Shown here: positions 22,301 through 25,054 of the stretch, in pieces
Layout: the number at the start of each line of letters is the position of its first letter
Numbering within the stretch: position 1 is the first letter of the stretch
NCBI RefSeq assembly: GCF_947169445.1
Contig: NZ_CAMVPU010000052.1
Span: 1 to 25,054, forward strand
Length of the DNA stretch: 25,054 bases
Direction of reading: 5' to 3'
Source: an uncultured Butyrivibrio sp.
GTDB taxonomy: Bacteria > Bacillota > Clostridia > Lachnospirales > Lachnospiraceae
Notes under the pieces: generated by a model
The model's input: only the letters and a program-made list of their open reading frames with translations
Told to the model about the DNA's origin: nothing
Database searches by the model: none
Translations under genes and position numbers: made by a program

Positions 22301-22798
22301 TACGAGTCTATTGATGAAAAAGCTACTGAGATAAAGCGGTTTTATGATGAGGAAGATTGGGAGAACTATACCATCAAGGTTCATGCCCTTAAGAGCTCTG
22401 CCAGAATAGTAGGAGCTGTTGAGCTGGGGAATGAATCTGAGAGCCTTGAGTTTGCAGGAAAAGGAAACAACATTGATTTCATAAGGGAAAAGAATGAGCA
22501 TTTGTTGGAACATCTCCTTAGCTTTAAGGATATTCTTAAAAATGTGTTTAGCTGCGAAAGTGACTCGTTGGACGAAGATTCCGGAGATGACAATATAGAC
22601 AGATACATTATTGAAAGTGCTTATGAGGCTTTAAAAGCTGCGGCGATGGAGCAGGATGGTACGTCTCTTTCAAACACTTTAAAGGAACTGTCGGATTATG
22701 CTTTTCCTGATGAGGATGCCAAAAAGCTTGAAAGGATAAGAGAGTGTTTATCTGAGAATGCATTTGACGAAATAGTTAATCTTATTGATGGCAATTAA
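19379..22798 (+). CDS. Hybrid histidine kinase with internal DegV-like domain and HPt domain
   Basis: A 1139-residue protein. Six membrane segments occupy 24-180. HisKA carries S-M-S-H215-E-I-R-T-P; the ATPase domain has N-box L-L-N-N-A (330-334), D365-T-G-S-G and G395-T-G-L-G-L. The receiver (467-580) has D472/D473, phosphoacceptor D516 and K570-P. Residues about 612-890 match the DegV fold: P-V-L-V-T-T-S-S at the start, S672-S-P-P-T-V-E-E-F, N724-S-G-C-N-S-G-A-M-G-L, F774-I-M-K-R-G-I-I, G793-I-R-P-V-L and a C-terminal N-C-G-L-G-A-I-G-L-A-Y. DegV proteins bind fatty acids (family knowledge). An HPt domain (about 952-1056) has H1002-A-L-K-S-S-A-R, and a further helical tail ends the protein. 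The phosphorelay runs His215-Asp516-His1002 by analogy. It sits in a coupled operon with the previous kinase and the next 7TM-GGDEF-like gene. Confidence 0.88.
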   Translation: MIANFIQKTIERLKDPSKSFKERVFIVLTLVTDIVIFIALIFDIALGENIIEIITLIITIIVVPIITMVTVMKKKVIFAVRMIVIGLIVVILPILFFCGGGVEGGGLLWIIFAYLYTGLVLSGRWKVVVMVILTIEAVLFYTVAYYYPEFVYGHSRWMHYFDSGVSLIIVGIVCCMMVWFEEWLFQEENKRAKEETEKIEELIRSQNRFFSSMSHEIRTPINSILGLNEIILRQEDASEEIIKDANNIQGAGRMLLSLVNDILDLSKIEAGKMDIIPVNYNLGTMISEIVNMMWLRAEQKGLEFRLEIDPSIPAELFGDEVRIKQILVNLLNNAIKYTGDGSITLHIEKEEFKGEDILLLFSVIDTGSGIKQDALPYLFDAFRRVDEKKNSKIEGTGLGLAIVKQLVDLMDGKITVNSIYTQGSTFMVTLWQKVTRPDAIGDVSVENYGKTTKRGKYVPGFIAPDAKILIVDDNEMNLEVESKLLEGTEMTIDTAKSAEEALAMTLRERYDIILMDHLMPGTNGIECLQYIRKQSGGLNNHVPVIALTANAGSENRELYNRSGFDGYLVKPVSGQQLEEAMLEHLPELKVTRTDAADLTKSQMIAARGYSKKIPVLVTTSSMCDLPKSVLRDCQIDIIPFCISSQGKKYYDRFEASTDEVMRYSKEGIEFDSSPPTVEEFEKFFGEEIKKAHQIIYITVSPDISVEYENAKEAAQAYGNVKIFNSGCNSGAMGLLVLLAYRLSSQGKSAEKIIRELQTYRKKVSCSFVTGNVDFIMKRGIIGKGIYSFMNLFGIRPVLCVKNGSLNVKKMHIGELGNCYRKYVADILSRRVNPDLDVIIVVYVELSGEDMNVIEKAIRSRYKFEHIFFIKSSACMALNCGLGAIGLAYMSKDHQPYNISQLLTSLMPDEIEADNVGQESYDAQFAEDTADLEMAQSSEDEAMASEQEEIPGIDMDVAIKNSGSEETFRSVLKIFYESIDEKATEIKRFYDEEDWENYTIKVHALKSSARIVGAVELGNESESLEFAGKGNNIDFIREKNEHLLEHLLSFKDILKNVFSCESDSLDEDSGDDNIDRYIIESAYEALKAAAMEQDGTSLSNTLKELSDYAFPDEDAKKLERIRECLSENAFDEIVNLIDGN

Positions 22799-22814
22799 GG
22801 AATTAGAGGTTGTT

Positions 22815-24932
22815 ATGCGCAGAAAAAGTCCGATTATCAGCAAAATATACAACTTCATACTGGTATTTCTTTTTCTTCTGGTATTTGTGGGAATCCCGCT
22901 TAAGACAGATGGTATTTTCTTTTCTCATAAGGCGGATATGCTGAATTTTTCAAAGACCTGGAAGGTAAATGGGGACACGATTGTCCTTATTGATGAACTT
23001 TGGACCGGAAATTATGGTGGAACCATTACTGCCAGCAAAGTATTGCCGAACAATTTAACTGACAGCGATGAACTCTGCTTTGAATCCAGAGATACTAATG
23101 TAACAGTATATTTGGATGCCAAGGAAATCTACTCTTTCAGGTCAGCGGAAAATATGACAGGACTTGGATATGGCGTAGTTTTCCACCAGATAGGTCTTTG
23201 CGCTGATTATGCCGGACAAACGGTGACCATAAAATATGAAGGGGTAAAAGAAAATCAATTAAGGGGCAGTATTTTTGGAGTTTATATTTGTCCTTCTTCA
23301 TATTACATGCGCTACCACATGTCCAGGGTTCTTTTGCCATGTCTTTTCTGCATAGTTACCTTCTTCTTTGGCGTTGTGCTGGTGCTTATAAGCATAGTGG
23401 CGTTTGATGAGGAAGAGCTTCCGTTTAATATCTTTGCACTTGGAATAAGTGCGATGGTGCTGGGACTATGGCTTTTTATAGATACAAATATACTAAAGCT
23501 TATGACCGGGAATATTCTTGTCTGGCATGACATGAGCAGGATATTGCCCTTTATGTCAGCATATCCGCTCATTCTTTTCTACAATTCACTTACTATGACG
23601 AAAAGAAAGATTTACCATCACTTGAGCTTTTGGATATCCATAATATTTGGCTGCGGTATTATCTTTTTGAGATACTTCTTTGATGTGGACATGATGTTTT
23701 CTTATGCGAGGGGATTGATATCTTATATAATTGTGCTCTCGTGTCTGATACTCATTATCACCTACGATAATATTGCATACTGCAAACGCATGAACATTAA
23801 GTATGACGTTATGTTCCTGCATATTGGAATGGGGATTTTGCTTGGGTGCTGTTTCCTTGATCTTATCATCTATTTCTTTAACCTTAAATTGTCTGATACC
23901 CAGGGAACATATGCCAGAATCGGTCTTACTATATTTGTAATGATCATGCTCTTGGAATTCTTGAAATGGTGGATGCGTGACCGTGCAGATATTGAAAGAG
24001 ATCGCTTTATCACCAGAGCGCTTCAATATGCGGTATCTTCCAATTCTCCGGAGGTCAGTATTAAATCTATGCTGAGCTTTCTTGGAACTGAGCTTGAAGC
24101 CGAGAGAATTTTTATTTTTGAAGATCAGAAAAACGGTAAATTCCGCGGAACCTATGAATGGTACGGAGAAAATGCTGAATCGGCAGATCTGGATATTATG
24201 TATCTTCCATATAATGGAATAGTCGATAAGCTTTACGAGGAATTTGGAAAATGCGATAGAAAGCTTATTATCAATTATCCTGAGACCTATAAGAACTCGA
24301 TACCTGCATTTTACAATCTTTTGAAATCCAATAATGTTGACAGTCTGATTCTGGGGCCCTTAGAGCTTAACGGAAAGCTCTTTGGAATATGCGGAGTTAT
24401 AGGTATTTCCAGAGAAGCACAGAATACTATTGCTGAGATCCTGGATCTGATCTCGTATTTCCTGACGCAGCTGATCGTTCAAAGAGAGGAACAAAGAAGG
24501 CTCTTTTACTATAATTTTAATGATGTTCTTACGGGAGCCAGAAACCAGATGGCCTACAGGAAATTTATAGAGGGCGAGCTGGATACAGCCAGTGCCTTTG
24601 GGTATGTCAGATGTGCACTGATCGGGCTTGAAGAAATTAATGCGATTCATGGCTACGATGCCGGAGATAAGATTGTTACAAGTGCGGCCAAGAGTCTTAT
24701 GGAAGTTTTTGGTGAGTCGAATGTTTACCGTATCAATGGTCTTGAGTTTGCGATATTTGGATTTGAGACTGATGAGCTTTTCTTTAATAATGATGTGGAG
24801 AGAGCGTCCGAAGCATTGAAAGAAAGTGATATCAGTGCGTGCTTTGCGGCTGTCTATTGTCTGTATGGAACGCATGATATTAATACGGTGATAAAAAAGG
24901 CTGAGGAAAAATTGCAGGCTTCGAAAACTTGA
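22815..24932 (+). CDS. Seven-TM sensor with GAF-like and degenerate GGDEF domains
   Basis: A 705-residue membrane protein. After a signal anchor (12-27), residues 40-170 form an extracytoplasmic, beta-rich domain as in 7TMR-DISM receptors. Seven hydrophobic segments follow (173-196, 205-223, 241-258, 268-286, 298-318, 335-357, 367-385). A cytoplasmic GAF-like region (about 395-555) leads to a GGDEF-like domain (565-700) starting N-D-V-L-T-G-A-R-N. The signature G-G-D/E-E-F is replaced by N641-G-L-E-F645, and the usual metal-binding D-x-D-x-F-K segment reads G-L-E-E-I-N, so diguanylate cyclase activity is doubtful. I chose ATG 22815, with AGAGG upstream; TTG 22785 or ATG 22788 would overlap the kinase gene but lack a ribosome site. 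It probably senses an external ligand for the operon. Confidence 0.82.
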   Translation: MRRKSPIISKIYNFILVFLFLLVFVGIPLKTDGIFFSHKADMLNFSKTWKVNGDTIVLIDELWTGNYGGTITASKVLPNNLTDSDELCFESRDTNVTVYLDAKEIYSFRSAENMTGLGYGVVFHQIGLCADYAGQTVTIKYEGVKENQLRGSIFGVYICPSSYYMRYHMSRVLLPCLFCIVTFFFGVVLVLISIVAFDEEELPFNIFALGISAMVLGLWLFIDTNILKLMTGNILVWHDMSRILPFMSAYPLILFYNSLTMTKRKIYHHLSFWISIIFGCGIIFLRYFFDVDMMFSYARGLISYIIVLSCLILIITYDNIAYCKRMNIKYDVMFLHIGMGILLGCCFLDLIIYFFNLKLSDTQGTYARIGLTIFVMIMLLEFLKWWMRDRADIERDRFITRALQYAVSSNSPEVSIKSMLSFLGTELEAERIFIFEDQKNGKFRGTYEWYGENAESADLDIMYLPYNGIVDKLYEEFGKCDRKLIINYPETYKNSIPAFYNLLKSNNVDSLILGPLELNGKLFGICGVIGISREAQNTIAEILDLISYFLTQLIVQREEQRRLFYYNFNDVLTGARNQMAYRKFIEGELDTASAFGYVRCALIGLEEINAIHGYDAGDKIVTSAAKSLMEVFGESNVYRINGLEFAIFGFETDELFFNNDVERASEALKESDISACFAAVYCLYGTHDINTVIKKAEEKLQASKT

Positions 24933-24971
24933 AATATAAGAAATTTTGTGGTAACTTTTGATAGTTATATG

Positions 24972-25054
24972 AGTAGGACAGATGATCGCTGCCATGCATA
25001 CGAAAGGGCATGGGAGAGGAAAGTCCGGGCTTCGCAGGGCAGGATGCCAGATAA
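24972..25054 (+). ncRNA. rnpB: RNase P RNA (rnpB), 5' part only, bacterial class A type
   Basis: The sequence from about 24980 contains GATGATCGCTGCC and then GAGGAAAGTCCGGGCTTCGC followed by AGGGCAGGATGCCAGATAA, the strongly conserved 5' region of the bacterial RNase P RNA (GAGGAAAGUCCGGGCU and CAGGGUGCCAG in E. coli). The RNA is the catalytic subunit that trims tRNA 5' leaders. The 3' end lies outside the window, so the exact 5' end cannot be fixed by P1 pairing; the start given is approximate. Confidence 0.93.

Noticed and set aside
22785..22814. Upstream starts (TTG 22785, ATG 22788) for the 7TM-GGDEF-like protein
   Set aside because: They overlap the preceding kinase gene and lack a ribosome site; ATG 22815 has AGAGG upstream and begins with the basic residues of a signal anchor.

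Overview
The window looks like the chromosome of a low-to-moderate GC member of the Lachnospiraceae, probably Butyrivibrio or Pseudobutyrivibrio. This is an inference from several features: the dgt-dnaG-rpoD-trmK gene order, heavy use of CTT for leucine alongside a tRNA-Leu(AAG), an alpha-galacturonidase of the pectin pathway, and large membrane-bound signalling proteins. No plasmid, phage structural or CRISPR genes were seen.

Region 1 (1-4815) is accessory and visibly richer in G+C at its left end. It reads as one transcription unit for a ribosomally made, post-translationally modified peptide (RiPP). In order: the 3' part of an HPr-kinase-like gene, a radical SAM/SPASM enzyme, a 43-residue precursor peptide too short for ordinary gene calling, a PqqD-like recognition protein, a His-dependent signal-peptidase-like protease, a nucleotidyltransferase of the NTP_transf_5 type, and a broken ABC exporter. 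A strong hairpin lies between the precursor and the PqqD gene. The exporter has lost its Walker A and H-loop regions, so the cluster may be decaying or may rely on another exporter.

Region 2 (4816-5908) is mostly non-coding around one small DUF1622 membrane protein. It holds a 145-bp MITE-like element with 11-bp terminal inverted repeats and a perfect 8-bp target duplication. It also holds three copies, one partial, of a structured repeat whose stems co-vary between the two complete copies, plus a perfect palindrome, an intrinsic terminator and a promoter/operator region.

Region 3 (5909-8650) carries a family GH4 alpha-galacturonidase with the diagnostic CHEV motif, a tRNA-Leu(AAG) on the minus strand with its own promoter and terminator, an inverted partial copy of the 3' end of that tRNA, and two small proteins of unknown function.

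Region 4 (8651-15582) is a tightly packed core operon: dgt, dnaG, rpoD (with a long Lys/Ala-rich N-terminal extension), trmK and a two-domain uridine-kinase-like gene. It ends at a bidirectional terminator shared with the convergent cell-wall hydrolase gene (15678-17135, minus strand).

Region 5 (17316-24932) is a three-gene signalling operon: a six-TM hybrid histidine kinase with a pseudo-receiver and a receiver, a six-TM hybrid kinase that carries a DegV-like lipid-binding domain between its receiver and HPt domains, and a 7TM-GAF protein ending in a degenerate GGDEF domain. The window closes with the 5' end of the RNase P RNA gene (rnpB).
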